This document shows, in pieces, positions 15,924 to 25,708 of a stretch of 64,000 nucleotides of DNA (its first letter is position 1; every line of letters starts with the position of its first letter). The notes under the pieces were generated by a model. It was not told the origin of the DNA and did no database searches. It saw only the letters and a program-made list of their open reading frames with translations. The DNA comes from Clostridium sp. (GTDB lineage: Bacteria > Bacillota > Clostridia > Clostridiales > Clostridiaceae). The position numbers and the translations under genes were made by a program. Where the stretch lies: the NCBI RefSeq assembly GCF_022482905.1, contig NZ_JAKVOI010000001.1, positions 2,729,958 through 2,793,957 of the forward strand, read 5' to 3'.

Positions 15924-18075
15924 ATTTCATACTCAGTGAAATCCTCTTCCTCTTTTCATCTACTTCAAGTATGGTTACCTGTACGATATCGCCGACTTTC
16001 ACTACATCCAGAGGATGTTTGACAAATTTGTTTGAAAGCTGACTTATATGTACCAGTCCATCCTGATGAACTCCTATATCTACAAAAGCCCCGAAATCGG
16101 CCACGTTTCTGACTGTACCCGTAAGAACCATGCCCGGCTTGAGCTGGTTCATATCAACTATACCAGTCTTGAGTACCGGCTTTGGAAGTTCCTCCCTCGG
16201 ATCTCTGCCCGGCTTTTTTATCTCTTTTATTATATCTCTAAGTGTAGGTACTCCTGTACCCAGTGTGCTGGAAAGTTTCTCAAGATCTATTTTCCCGACT
16301 CTGCTATCCATATCCTGAAATCCTCCGGTTTTCAAACTCTGCTCTTCATATCCAAGACTGTTCAGAAGTCCTCTTGCCGCATCATAGGATTCTGGATGCA
16401 CCGCAGTATTGTCAAGAGGTTCACTGCTTTCCATAACTCTCAGAAAACCTGCGCATTGCTCAAAAGCTTTTGCTCCCAATCTCTTGACTTTAAGCAATTC
16501 TTTTCGATTCTTGAATTTTCCATTTTCTTCTCTATAGGCTACAATATTCCCGGCTATCGTAGAATTTATTCCTGAAATATAAGAAAGCAGTGAAGGTGTG
16601 GCTATATTGAGGTCAACTCCAACACTATTTACACAGTCTTCTACAATTCCTTTCAGGGATTCATCCAATTTTTTCGGAGCAACATCATGCTGATATTGTC
16701 CAACCCCTATTGCCTTCGGATCTATCTTTACCAGTTCTGCAAGCGGGTCCTGGAGCCTTCTTCCTATTGATATAGCCCCTCTAAGTGATACATTTACATC
16801 AGGATAGTCTTTTGCAGCAAGCTCTGATGCCGAGTATACTGAAGCTCCAGCCTCTGATACTATAACGTAGTACAGCTCCTTCCCTTTTTCCTCTTTTACT
16901 TCCTTTATGAGCCTTCCGATTACTTCTTCCGATTCCCTGCTTGCAGTTCCGTTGCCAAGGGATATTACATTCACATCATGTTTATATACAAGATGTTTCA
17001 AGGTTTTTATTGAACCTTCCACATCATTCTGAGGTGCAGTAGCATATACTATGGCCGTATCCAGCAGTTTTCCCGTATCATCCAGCACTGCTATTTTGCA
17101 TCCATTTCTGAAGCCGGGATCATATCCCAGCACATTCTTGCCTTTTATCGGCGGCTGCATAAGAAGAGCTTTCAAGTTTGCCTTGAATATTTTTATAGCC
17201 CCTTCCTCGCCCTTGTCTGTAAGTTCGGATCTTAGCTCCCTCTCAATAGAGGGATATATCAATCTTTTTAGAGAATCTTCAATGCTCTTTTCTATGTAAA
17301 TATCTGTGGTATTATTGCCTTTAAGATATTCTCTCTTCAAGTAGTCCAATATTCTATCCATGTCGCAATTTATCTTAACAGATAAAATTTTTTCTTTTTC
17401 ACCTCTATTTATGGCAAGTATCCTATGGGGTGGAATAGATTTTACTGCTTCACTATATTCATAGTACATCTCATATGGGGTAGGCTCCTCGCTCTTACCC
17501 TTTGTTTCAATAACTCCAGTATCATGTACGAACTTTCTTATCCATTTTCTATATTTTGCTTCATCGGATATAACTTCACTTATTATATCCATGGCACCTG
17601 ACAAAACATCTTCTATAGATTCCACTCCTTTTTCTTTATCTAAAAATTTTTCCACATAGGAATTTATATCACCATTGAACTTTCCGCTTATTATAACATC
17701 AGAAATAGGCTTTAATCCCTTCTCCTGTGCAACAGTAGCCCTGGTTCTCTTTTTAGGCTTATATGGTCTATATATATCTTCAATTTCAGTTAAAGTGCTA
17801 CAGACTTCTATGGATTTCTTCAGCTCTTCCGTAAGCTTGCCCTGTTCCTCTATTATTCTTATTACATCTTCTTTTCTTGTATTTAAATTTCTAAGATATA
17901 TGAGCCGCTCTGCAAGTTTTCTCAAAGTCACGTCACTCATACTTCCTGTGAGTTCCTTCCTGTACCTCGCTATAAAAGGTACCGTATTACCTGAATCTAT
18001 CAATTCAACTACATTACTGACATACTTTTTATTAACACCTAATTCCAAAGATAAAGTATCTATTATACTGCTCAT
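15922..18075 (-). CDS. tex: Tex family nucleic-acid-binding protein
   Basis: The protein has 717 residues, the normal Tex length. It contains the N-terminal helical region (LIDSGNTVPFIARYRKELTG), the YqgF/RuvC-like fold (about 320-450, with NVLGYDPGFRNGCKIAVLD and later VIVSEAGASVYSASELA), a helix-hairpin-helix segment (SLLSYISGINSTIAGNIVAY, then RLGAKAFEQCAGFLR) and a C-terminal S1 domain (GMVLTGTVRNVADFGAFVDI, GLVHISQLS). Tex binds RNA/DNA non-specifically and has been linked to transcription and stress fitness. The ATG follows a CAGGAGG site. It is convergent with the thioredoxin-like gene and stands alone. Confidence 0.95.
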   Translation of the reverse strand: MSSIIDTLSLELGVNKKYVSNVVELIDSGNTVPFIARYRKELTGSMSDVTLRKLAERLIYLRNLNTRKEDVIRIIEEQGKLTEELKKSIEVCSTLTEIEDIYRPYKPKKRTRATVAQEKGLKPISDVIISGKFNGDINSYVEKFLDKEKGVESIEDVLSGAMDIISEVISDEAKYRKWIRKFVHDTGVIETKGKSEEPTPYEMYYEYSEAVKSIPPHRILAINRGEKEKILSVKINCDMDRILDYLKREYLKGNNTTDIYIEKSIEDSLKRLIYPSIERELRSELTDKGEEGAIKIFKANLKALLMQPPIKGKNVLGYDPGFRNGCKIAVLDDTGKLLDTAIVYATAPQNDVEGSIKTLKHLVYKHDVNVISLGNGTASRESEEVIGRLIKEVKEEKGKELYYVIVSEAGASVYSASELAAKDYPDVNVSLRGAISIGRRLQDPLAELVKIDPKAIGVGQYQHDVAPKKLDESLKGIVEDCVNSVGVDLNIATPSLLSYISGINSTIAGNIVAYREENGKFKNRKELLKVKRLGAKAFEQCAGFLRVMESSEPLDNTAVHPESYDAARGLLNSLGYEEQSLKTGGFQDMDSRVGKIDLEKLSSTLGTGVPTLRDIIKEIKKPGRDPREELPKPVLKTGIVDMNQLKPGMVLTGTVRNVADFGAFVDIGVHQDGLVHISQLSNKFVKHPLDVVKVGDIVQVTILEVDEKRKRISLSMK

Positions 18076-18213
18076 TTTTACCTCCTGCTCTGATTTTACA
18101 AATCTACTATATAAATAATCAACTAAAAATATATTACAACAGTTATATGAACTATGGCAAATTAATATATATATATCTATGGATACAATAAATAATTTTG
18201 GGAGTTATAGTAT

Positions 18214-19554
18214 ATGAAAAAATTTATATTATCTTTATTTATAATCATATTTTGTTTAATTTGCTCCACAAGCTTTGAAATCTATTGTTCTACAGAACCT
18301 TTAAACCCCAAGGATGTTAAAAACACTATAAATTACCTATCTTCTGATGACTTCAATGGCCGGCTCTCAGGAACTATAGAAAATTACGAAGCAGCTCGTT
18401 TTATAATGGAATACTTCAAAAGAGAAAATTTAAAACCTTACAGTAACAACTATCTTGAAAAATTCAATGTCATATACCCCAAAAGAGTAGACGGGGTACC
18501 AAACCTTGTGGTAAGAGATAAAAATGGTTTTATAATAAAACAATACAAATATGGAACAGACTACAAGGAAGACATGCTGAATTTTAGAAATAACAATGTA
18601 TCTTTTAGCAGAGAAGACCCCATTGCGTGGAGGGGAGGCAGTTTTCAGGTCCAAAAGGGGAATACATATTTTTTATTCTATACTCCACAAAATGACAATC
18701 TAGATTTCAGGAGTTCCTTTATTGCAAACTCTCCTCATTCAATGTATGTAATGATAAAAAAACGTACTTCAGAAGAGATAAAAAATTACCTGAATTCTGG
18801 TTTTCAGGTAGACTGCTTTATACCATTTGAGAACAGAATAACGTCCATATATAATGTAGTAGGCTATATAGAAGGTAAAAACAAATCTCTTCCTCCAATT
18901 ATACTTTCTGCTCACTTTGACCACGTCGGAAGTGATCTGTCCGGGAAAATATATAACGGTGCTTTGGACAATGCCTCGGGAACTTCCTTTTTACTTGGTC
19001 TTGTAAAATATGTAAACTCTTTAGGCAAACCCGACAGAACTATAATATTTTCAGCCTTCAATGCAGAAGAGTTTGGATGCCTTGGTTCAAAGGATTTTGC
19101 AAAAAAGTATAAACAGAACTTAAAGGGAAGTAAAGTTATAAATTTTGACATGATAGGAAGCAACAAAAATGTTCCTATATCCATAATGGCTGGAAAATGG
19201 GACAGCAAAAACTCCAGCTTTGTAAAAGAGATAGCCTCCCTCTGCACCAAAACCGATGAGAACTTCAAATACCTATTCGAAAATGCAAGTGACCATGAAT
19301 ATTTCAGAGCTTATGGAATAGATGCCATAACCCTTTCTGATGCCGATACATCAAGGATACACACTCCAACGGACAAGTTATCCTATATTGGTACTAAATC
19401 TATCGAAAGATGTTTCAATATTGTCTCAAGGGAAATAGACAAGTATGCTTTTGACAACAACCCATATTTTTTATACTATAAATCATTTCTTGTTCTGTCA
19501 TTTATTGGAATTGTGACAACAAGTATACTATACGTCAAACATGATTCCCTTTAG
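18214..19554 (+). CDS. Exported M28-family zinc aminopeptidase
   Basis: The protein has 446 residues, with an N-terminal signal segment (FILSLFIIIFCLICSTSFEI) and a C-terminal membrane helix (FLVLSFIGIVTTSILYV), so it is probably anchored at the outer face. The M28 zinc ligands are in order: HFDHVG (about 236-241), DNASG (about 253), AEEFG (about 288, with the catalytic Glu), DMIGS (about 320) and the final HTPTDK. Between the signal and the peptidase is an insert of about 120 residues like a PA domain. It would remove N-terminal amino acids from peptides outside the cell. The stop overlaps the stop end of the convergent MFS gene by 20 bp, an unusually tight convergence. Confidence 0.9.
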   Translation: MKKFILSLFIIIFCLICSTSFEIYCSTEPLNPKDVKNTINYLSSDDFNGRLSGTIENYEAARFIMEYFKRENLKPYSNNYLEKFNVIYPKRVDGVPNLVVRDKNGFIIKQYKYGTDYKEDMLNFRNNNVSFSREDPIAWRGGSFQVQKGNTYFLFYTPQNDNLDFRSSFIANSPHSMYVMIKKRTSEEIKNYLNSGFQVDCFIPFENRITSIYNVVGYIEGKNKSLPPIILSAHFDHVGSDLSGKIYNGALDNASGTSFLLGLVKYVNSLGKPDRTIIFSAFNAEEFGCLGSKDFAKKYKQNLKGSKVINFDMIGSNKNVPISIMAGKWDSKNSSFVKEIASLCTKTDENFKYLFENASDHEYFRAYGIDAITLSDADTSRIHTPTDKLSYIGTKSIERCFNIVSREIDKYAFDNNPYFLYYKSFLVLSFIGIVTTSILYVKHDSL

Positions 19555-20767
19555 ACTTAATATAATACAATACAATACTTGTAAGGGAAAGTATAATTAG
19601 TCCACAACTGAAAAAGCCAAATTTTCCTCCGAAATTTTCCATTATAATTCCTGCAAAGGCATTGCCAATGGGAGTACTTCCCATATTCAAGAGTGAATAT
19701 ATACTCATAACCCTGCCTCTATATCCATCTTCAGTGTTAAACTGCAAAACTGCATTTGCTCTATTGAGAAAAGTAAGACTAAAAAAGCCTATAGCTATAA
19801 AGAGACAGGCTACTGCTATATAGTTGAATGTGAATACGGTTGTTATGTGTAGAACTCCAAGAATAAATGAATTTACAATCAGATAATGATGGACTTTCAG
19901 CCTTCTGCCTTTATTTGCCATAAACATAGCACCTAAAAGAGACCCTATTCCTATAAGGCTCAATAGAAAGCTGTATTCACTGACGCCTCCACTCATAACC
20001 TGCTCTGCAAATACAGGTATAATCACATTGCTGTTAAATGCAAAGGTACACACTATTGCCATCATGAACATTGTAGACATCAATATTTTCCTGTTTATTG
20101 TATATATTATTCCATTTTTCAGTTCCCTGAAAACCCCTGAGTTTTTATCAATGAATTCAGTTGGATTACCTTCAGCCTTTATTTTAAATACACCATATAT
20201 AATTGGTATAAAACTTATTGCATTCAACAGGAAACACTGAAATACACCCAATGTATTCATTATTATTCCTGCAAATGCCGGACCGACTATGCGGGATATA
20301 TTAAAGACAGTGGAGTTCAATGATATGGCATTTGGCAAATCCTTCTTTCCTACAAGTTCTATAAAAAACGATTGTCTTGTAGGCATATCCAGGCTGGTTA
20401 TGGTACCATTTACTGCAGCAAGTGCTGCAAATATCCAGTACTTATCTGAACCTATGTATACAGTAAGACTCAATATAAATGCCTGAACCATATACGAAAA
20501 TTGAGTCGCCATCAAAATCTTTTTCTTTGAATGTCTCTCTGCTATGACCCCTCCTATAAGCGTTATCAAAAGTACTGGTGCATACTGGAATACTCCTATA
20601 AGTCCCAGGAGAAAAGGCGAATTGGTCATCTTGTATATATACCAGCTCAAAGCAGTATTTTGAATCATTGTTCCCATTAGGGACAGTAGCTGCCCCGATA
20701 AAAAATACCTAAAATCTCTGTGTTTGAGGGATACAAATGTATCTCCCAATTTACTTTTAAGTCTCAT
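19535..20767 (-). CDS. Major facilitator superfamily transporter (EntS-like)
   Basis: The protein has 410 residues and about twelve membrane helices. The hallmark loop between helices 2 and 3 is seen as GGVIAERHSKKKIL, with DMPTRQSFFIELVGKKDL in the central region; that segment is characteristic of the EntS/MFS_3 subgroup, whose members export siderophores, macrolides or other drugs. There is no nearby synthesis gene, so the substrate is unknown. It runs into the convergent peptidase gene, and prfB lies 37 bp upstream on the same strand, so read-through from the prfB-secA cluster is possible. Confidence 0.9.
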   Translation of the reverse strand: MRLKSKLGDTFVSLKHRDFRYFLSGQLLSLMGTMIQNTALSWYIYKMTNSPFLLGLIGVFQYAPVLLITLIGGVIAERHSKKKILMATQFSYMVQAFILSLTVYIGSDKYWIFAALAAVNGTITSLDMPTRQSFFIELVGKKDLPNAISLNSTVFNISRIVGPAFAGIIMNTLGVFQCFLLNAISFIPIIYGVFKIKAEGNPTEFIDKNSGVFRELKNGIIYTINRKILMSTMFMMAIVCTFAFNSNVIIPVFAEQVMSGGVSEYSFLLSLIGIGSLLGAMFMANKGRRLKVHHYLIVNSFILGVLHITTVFTFNYIAVACLFIAIGFFSLTFLNRANAVLQFNTEDGYRGRVMSIYSLLNMGSTPIGNAFAGIIMENFGGKFGFFSCGLIILSLTSIVLYYIKSKGNHV

Positions 20768-20804
20768 ATTAAAATCCTTTTCAATTATTACTTCATATAG
20801 ATAT

Positions 20805-21912
20805 CTATTTTGCCTGCTGTTTCAAGTATGCAACTATAAAATTATCTATATTTCCGTCCATCACCGATGTTACATTTCCGTTTTCCTCTCCGGTTCTATG
20901 ATCTTTGACCATGGTATAAGGTTGAAATACATAAGATCTTATCTGACTCCCCCAGCCCATGTCTTTCAACTCTCCCGTCAAATCCTCTATCTTCTCTTTG
21001 TGTGCTCTTTCCTTTAGTTCCACAAGTTTGGATTTCAACATTGCCATTGCTGTTTCCCTGTTATAGTGCTGACTTCTTTCATTCTGGCACTGTACTACTA
21101 TTCCAGTAGGTATATGCGTTATTCTTACAGCAGATTCAGTTTTATTTACATGCTGGCCTCCAGCTCCACTGGATCTGTAAGTATCCACTTTCAGATCTTC
21201 CGGTCTTATATCTATATCCTGATCCTTTGTAAGTTCAGGAAGTACCTCCACTGAAGCAAATGATGTCTGTCTTTTTCCATTTGCATTGAAAGGTGATATT
21301 CTTACCAGTCTGTGTATTCCTCTCTCTGTTTTTAGATACCCATAGGCAAATTCACCTATTATCTTCAAAGATACACTTTTTATACCCGCATCCTCTGCCG
21401 GAAGCATATCAAGTATTTCAACCCTGTATCCTGATTTTTCAGACCATCTTGTATACATTCTAAGCAGCATTTGAGTCCAGTCCTGGGCATCCGTTCCGCC
21501 TACACCTACATGTAAATTCAATATTGCATTATTTTTATCATAAGCTCCAGACAGAAGTAATTTTATTTTAAGCTTCTCCAATGTATCTTCAATATCTTCC
21601 ACTTCATCTATTATATCCCTTGATGCATTTGAATCCTCTTCTTCTATAGCCATATCCGTAAGAAGCTCTATATCCTCAATTCGCCCTTTCAGCTTGTTGT
21701 ACACATCCAGTTTTTCATTCAAAAACCTTTCCTCAGATGATATTTTCTGTGCCATCTGAGGGTTATCCCAAAAACCTTTTTCCTGCATTTTCATCTGGAG
21801 TTCCTGTATTCTATTTTTACAGTTATCTAGGTCAAAGAGACCCCCTTATCTCATCCAATGATTTTTTAAGAAGATTTATTCTGGAATTTACATTCTCCAA
21901 CTCAACTATCAT
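20805..21912 (-). CDS. prfB: Peptide chain release factor 2, with programmed +1 frameshift
   Basis: RF2 ends translation at UGA and UAA. The gene is in two frames. The first, from ATG 21912 (site GAGGTGATTAC), has 26 codons ending ...RGSL and stops at TGA (21834-21832). Just before the stop the minus strand reads AGGGGG TCT CTT TGA C, the classical slippage site with an internal Shine-Dalgarno-like AGGGGG and CTT-TGA. A +1 shift continues as DLDNCKNRIQELQ into the long frame ending at 20805. The full protein is about 368 residues. The GGQ catalytic loop ([19 protein letters not shown]) and the SPF anticodon-like motif (RISPFNANG), diagnostic of RF2, are present. Low RF2 lets the ribosome pause at UGA and shift, giving autoregulation. 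Confidence 0.96.
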
Positions 21913-21934
21913 GTAATCACCTCGTATATTTAAA

Positions 21935-24499
21935 TTAGTTATTGATATTAACTACCTTCCCGCAACAATTTTTGTATTTTTTACCACTTCCGCATGGACA
22001 AGGATCATTTCTGCCAACCGTCTTCTGTTTCTTTATTGGCTGCCTCTTCACAGGTTCGCCTTCACTCTGGTTAGTACTTAAATTTTTTGCAACTCTCTCT
22101 CTTTCAGGAGCCCTCTCAATTTTTACATGGAACAGATATTTTATAGTATCCAATTTGATGTTATAGATCATTTCATTGAACATCTCACTGCCCTCGAATT
22201 GATATGCCTGGGCAGGTTCCTGCTGTCTGTACGCCCTTAGGCCTATAGCCCTCTTCAGGTGTTCCATATCATCTATATGGTCCATCCATTTAGTATCAAC
22301 AACTTTAAGAAGTATTACCCTCTCTATCTCCCTCATCTGCTCCGGCGTAAACTCTTTCTCTTTTTCGGCGTAAATTGTTTCTCCCAATTCTATATATTTA
22401 TCTATTATATCTTCATTAGAAAGATTTGCTATATCATCAAACTTGATTGCACCTTCAGGGACATAAACTTCTTCCATATAATTTATTAAATTTGTGATCT
22501 CCTCGTCAAACTCGTCCTCATCACCAGATATGTGTGATTCTACAATTTCAGAAACAAGGCTGTGCAGCATGTTTTTAACCTGATCTTTGAGATCTGTTCC
22601 TTCCAGCACTTCGGATCTTTGTTTGTAAATTATCTCCCTTTGCTTGTTTATTACATCATCATACTGCAGCAGAGTTTTTCTTATGTCAAAATTGTTGCCT
22701 TCCACCTTTTTCTGCGCATTCTCTATTGCATTTGTAACCATTTTGCTCTCTATTGCTTCATCTTCACCAAGTCCCAGCTTTTCAACCATTCCCTGGAGTC
22801 TATCCGATCCAAATATTCTCATCAAATCATCTTCAAGTGAAACATAGAATCTGGATTCTCCAGGATCTCCCTGACGTCCTGAACGTCCTCTGAGCTGATT
22901 GTCAATTCTCCTGGATTCATGCCTTTCCGTACCTATTATCTTAAGTCCGCCTAATTTTACAACACCCTTGCCAAGTTTTATATCGGTACCACGCCCTGCC
23001 ATGTTGGTAGCAATGGTTACAGTTCCTTCTTCACCGGCATAGGAAATTATCTCAGCTTCCTTTTCATGAAATTTTGCATTCAATACCTGATGAGGTACTC
23101 CTCTCTTTTTAAGCATATCTGAAAGGAGTTCAGATTTCTCTATACTTACCGTACCAACAAGTACAGGCTGACCCTTTTTATATGTTTCATAAATATCATC
23201 TGCTATAGCCTTAAATTTACCTTTTGCAGTTTTATAAACCAGATCAGGAAGATCCTTTCTTATAACAGGCTCGTGAGTAGGAATGACTATTACATCCAAG
23301 CCATATATTTCCCTGAACTCATTTTCTTCTGTCTGGGCCGTACCTGTCATACCCGAAAGTTTGCTGAATATTCTAAAATAGTTCTGGTAGGTTATAGTTG
23401 CAAGAGTTTTTGACTCCCTTTCAACCTTAACCCCTTCCTTCGCTTCTATAGCCTGATGAAGTCCATCACTATATCTTCTTCCTTCCATCATTCTTCCTGT
23501 AAATTCATCTACTATCAGTACTTCTCCGTTTCTTACCATATAGTCCTTATCACGTTTCATAATGTAATTTGCCTTCAGCGCCTGAACTACATGATGCTGA
23601 AGCTCCATGTTTTCTGGATCCGCATAGTTCTCGAGGTTGAAAAATTTTTCGGCTTTTTCTATACCGCGGGATGTAAGAATTACTGCATTGGCTTTTTCAT
23701 CTACTGTAAAATCGCCCTTATCTTTTTCTTCAATTTCCTTGTCATCCTCAGACACATTCTGCTTTTTCAAAGTCTTTGCAAAATGATCTGCCACCTTGTA
23801 AAACTCAGTTGATTTCTCACCTTCACCGGAAATTATGAGAGGTGTTCTAGCCTCATCAATCAAAATTGAATCCACCTCATCAACTATGGCAAAATTCAAT
23901 TTTCTTTGAACTCTCTCCTCCTTGTATACAACCATATTGTCTCTAAGGTAGTCGAATCCAAATTCACTGTTGGTCCCATAAGTTATATCACAATTGTAGG
24001 CTTCCTGTCTCTGAGCCTGATCCATATCATGAAGTATGACTCCAACCTTAAGTCCAAGAAATTCATATATAGGAGCCATCGAATCCCTATCTCTTTTTGC
24101 CAGATAATCATTTACTGTGACTATATGGACTCCCAAACCTGTAAGGGCATTCAAATAAGCTGGTGCGGTGGCAACCAATGTCTTACCTTCACCAGTTTTC
24201 ATTTCGGCTATTCTACCTTGATGGAGCACAACTCCACCTATTAACTGTTCCCTGTAATGCTTCAATTCTACAGTCCTGGATGCAGTTTCCCTGACTACTG
24301 CAAAAGCTTCAGGCAGCAGCGAATCCAAAGTTTCTCCATTTTTAAGCCTTTCTTTAAATTCGTCGGTTTTAGCCCTCAACTGGTCATCTCCCAGTTTCTG
24401 CATGTCATTATCCAATTTATCTATATTATCTACTATTGGAATAATTCTTTTTACTTCCTTCTCACTATATGAGCCAAATATTTTTTGAAAAAGTTTCAT
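21935..24499 (-). CDS. secA: Preprotein translocase ATPase SecA
   Basis: SecA drives exported proteins through SecYEG. The protein of about 854 residues has the Walker A segment [11 protein letters not shown], the Walker B/DEAD region [20 protein letters not shown], the preprotein-crosslinking domain with [14 protein letters not shown], the helicase motif [26 protein letters not shown] and [18 protein letters not shown], and the C-terminal zinc motif [14 protein letters not shown]. The ATG at 24499 (MKLFQKIFG) lies 9 nt after GAGG and is preferred over two upstream codons. It sits 22 bp ahead of prfB on the same strand, the common clostridial secA-prfB operon. Confidence 0.97.
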   Translation of the reverse strand: MKLFQKIFGSYSEKEVKRIIPIVDNIDKLDNDMQKLGDDQLRAKTDEFKERLKNGETLDSLLPEAFAVVRETASRTVELKHYREQLIGGVVLHQGRIAEMKTGEGKTLVATAPAYLNALTGLGVHIVTVNDYLAKRDRDSMAPIYEFLGLKVGVILHDMDQAQRQEAYNCDITYGTNSEFGFDYLRDNMVVYKEERVQRKLNFAIVDEVDSILIDEARTPLIISGEGEKSTEFYKVADHFAKTLKKQNVSEDDKEIEEKDKGDFTVDEKANAVILTSRGIEKAEKFFNLENYADPENMELQHHVVQALKANYIMKRDKDYMVRNGEVLIVDEFTGRMMEGRRYSDGLHQAIEAKEGVKVERESKTLATITYQNYFRIFSKLSGMTGTAQTEENEFREIYGLDVIVIPTHEPVIRKDLPDLVYKTAKGKFKAIADDIYETYKKGQPVLVGTVSIEKSELLSDMLKKRGVPHQVLNAKFHEKEAEIISYAGEEGTVTIATNMAGRGTDIKLGKGVVKLGGLKIIGTERHESRRIDNQLRGRSGRQGDPGESRFYVSLEDDLMRIFGSDRLQGMVEKLGLGEDEAIESKMVTNAIENAQKKVEGNNFDIRKTLLQYDDVINKQREIIYKQRSEVLEGTDLKDQVKNMLHSLVSEIVESHISGDEDEFDEEITNLINYMEEVYVPEGAIKFDDIANLSNEDIIDKYIELGETIYAEKEKEFTPEQMREIERVILLKVVDTKWMDHIDDMEHLKRAIGLRAYRQQEPAQAYQFEGSEMFNEMIYNIKLDTIKYLFHVKIERAPERERVAKNLSTNQSEGEPVKRQPIKKQKTVGRNDPCPCGSGKKYKNCCGKVVNINN

Positions 24500-24611
24500 T
24501 ATTTTCATCCTCACATCAAATTTTATATAAAGATATATACTTTATAAATTATATCATCTAATTATATGGCATTCAACTAATAAAAAAATAGTTTACTTTA
24601 GTTTAATATAT

Positions 24612-24644
24612 AAAAACAAGAGAGGAAGTTTTTAAACTTCCTCT
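24612..24644 (-). terminator. Terminator after hpf
   Basis: Perfect arms AGAGGAAGTTT and AAACTTCCTCT with a T-run (TTGTTTTTATA) on the minus strand. It separates hpf from secA. Confidence 0.88.
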
Positions 24645-24656
24645 AATAAATATCTT

Positions 24657-25187
24657 TTAAAATTCAGGCTCAATAAGCCCATAGTCTCCATCTTTCCTTT
24701 TATAAACTACATTTACTTCTCCACTTTCAGCAGCCTGATACACAAAGAAATTGTGACCTAGAAGCTCCATTTGAAGAACTGCTTCCTCCGCAGACATTGG
24801 TTTTACTGCAAACCTTTTAGTTTTAACTATCTTATTGTCTTCTTTTTCATCTTCACGCTGGTCTGGTATGAACTGGAACCTTAATGACTCTGAAGAACGT
24901 TGCCTTTTTAGTAACTTAGTTTTCTGTTTCCTTATCTGTCCTTCTAATTTATCCACAACTAAGTCAATTGAAGCATACATGTCATTATTTCTTTCTTCAC
25001 CCCTGAGTATAACTCCCTCAAATGGTATAATAACTTCAACAATCTGGGAATTCTTCTGCACACTTAATGTAACATGTGCCTCTACATTAGGGTTGAAATA
25101 CTTGTCAAGTCTTGAAAGCTTTTTGTCCACTGTATTCTTCAATGCATCAGTCACTGAAATATTTTTTCCCTTTACCGTTATTTTCAT
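24657..25187 (-). CDS. hpf: Long-form ribosome hibernation promoting factor
   Basis: The protein of 176 residues has an N-terminal YfiA/HPF domain (MKITVKGKNISVTDALKNTV, SRLDKYF) that binds the 30S decoding region, a basic linker (KTKLLKRQRSSE), and the C-terminal dimerisation domain (about 120-176, RFAVKPMSAEEAVLQMELLG, NFFVYQAAESGEVNVVYKRK) that pairs 70S ribosomes into 100S dimers. This long layout is typical of Firmicutes. The ATG at 25187 follows AGGGGCTGG; an upstream frame lacks a site. In related clostridia hpf (raiA) follows comFC and its structured RNA; here about 9 kb of other DNA intervenes. Confidence 0.95.
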   Translation of the reverse strand: MKITVKGKNISVTDALKNTVDKKLSRLDKYFNPNVEAHVTLSVQKNSQIVEVIIPFEGVILRGEERNNDMYASIDLVVDKLEGQIRKQKTKLLKRQRSSESLRFQFIPDQREDEKEDNKIVKTKRFAVKPMSAEEAVLQMELLGHNFFVYQAAESGEVNVVYKRKDGDYGLIEPEF

Positions 25188-25531
25188 ATTTCCAGCCCCT
25201 CTCTTATCAACATATGCCTGTGATAAAATCATCATAAACATACGTTTACTTTATGATGGTTTTAAAAGATATACATTTATATGATTATGTAATCTTCTAT
25301 AATTATATTTTAATACTCTTTATAATAAAATACAATAGTACAAATTTATTCTTAAATTTATGTACTCAAAGCTAGAAAACATCTGAAATTATTCAGCAGA
25401 TGACACCTCTGCATGTTTTTTGTAAAATAGTTTCCCAAAACAGCTAAAATGCTTGACAAATAAGAAGATAGGATATATTATGTAACTCATATAAATATTA
25501 GTATAATTTTATTAAAATTTAAATATGTAAA
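25188..25531 (+). other. Divergent intergenic region with the chemoreceptor promoter
   Basis: This 344-bp gap separates hpf (minus) from the SAM-I riboswitch (plus). It holds a good plus-strand promoter: TTGACA at 25453-25458 and TATTAT at 25476-25481 with 17-bp spacing. A short hairpin-like segment (CATCTGAAATTATTCAGCAGATG) lies near 25379-25402. I see no coding region. Confidence 0.6.
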
Positions 25532-25634
25532 TTCTTATCAAGAGTGACTAAGGGACTGGCCCTATGATGTCCGGCAACCTGAACATTTATGTTCAACGGT
25601 GCTAATTCCAGAAGGTAAAACCTGAAGATGAGAA
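25532..25634 (+). promoter_or_regulatory. SAM-I riboswitch (S-box) controlling a chemoreceptor gene
   Basis: The S-box core is clear: TTCTTATCAAGAG, then AGGGACTGGCCC, GTCCGGCAACC, GGTGCTAATTCC, closing with GATGAGAA that pairs with the first helix. It is followed by a terminator (25650-25687), so high S-adenosylmethionine should switch off the downstream gene. The downstream gene is a methyl-accepting chemotaxis protein rather than a methionine gene. Confidence 0.93.
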
Positions 25635-25649
25635 ACACTAAGACATATG

Positions 25650-25687
25650 AACTTCTTACAGTGTTCTCTGTAGGAAGTTTTTATTTT
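25650..25687 (+). terminator. Regulated terminator of the S-box
   Basis: AACTTCTTACAG and CTGTAGGAAGTT pair (one mismatch) around a six-base loop and are followed by TTTATTTT. This is the expression platform of the riboswitch. Confidence 0.88.
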
Positions 25688-25708
25688 GTAAAAGGGGGAG
25701 ATTCTATT

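Noticed and set aside
25628..25708. Upstream N-terminal extension of the chemoreceptor
   Set aside because: It runs through the riboswitch and terminator; the ATG at 25709 has a strong ribosome site.
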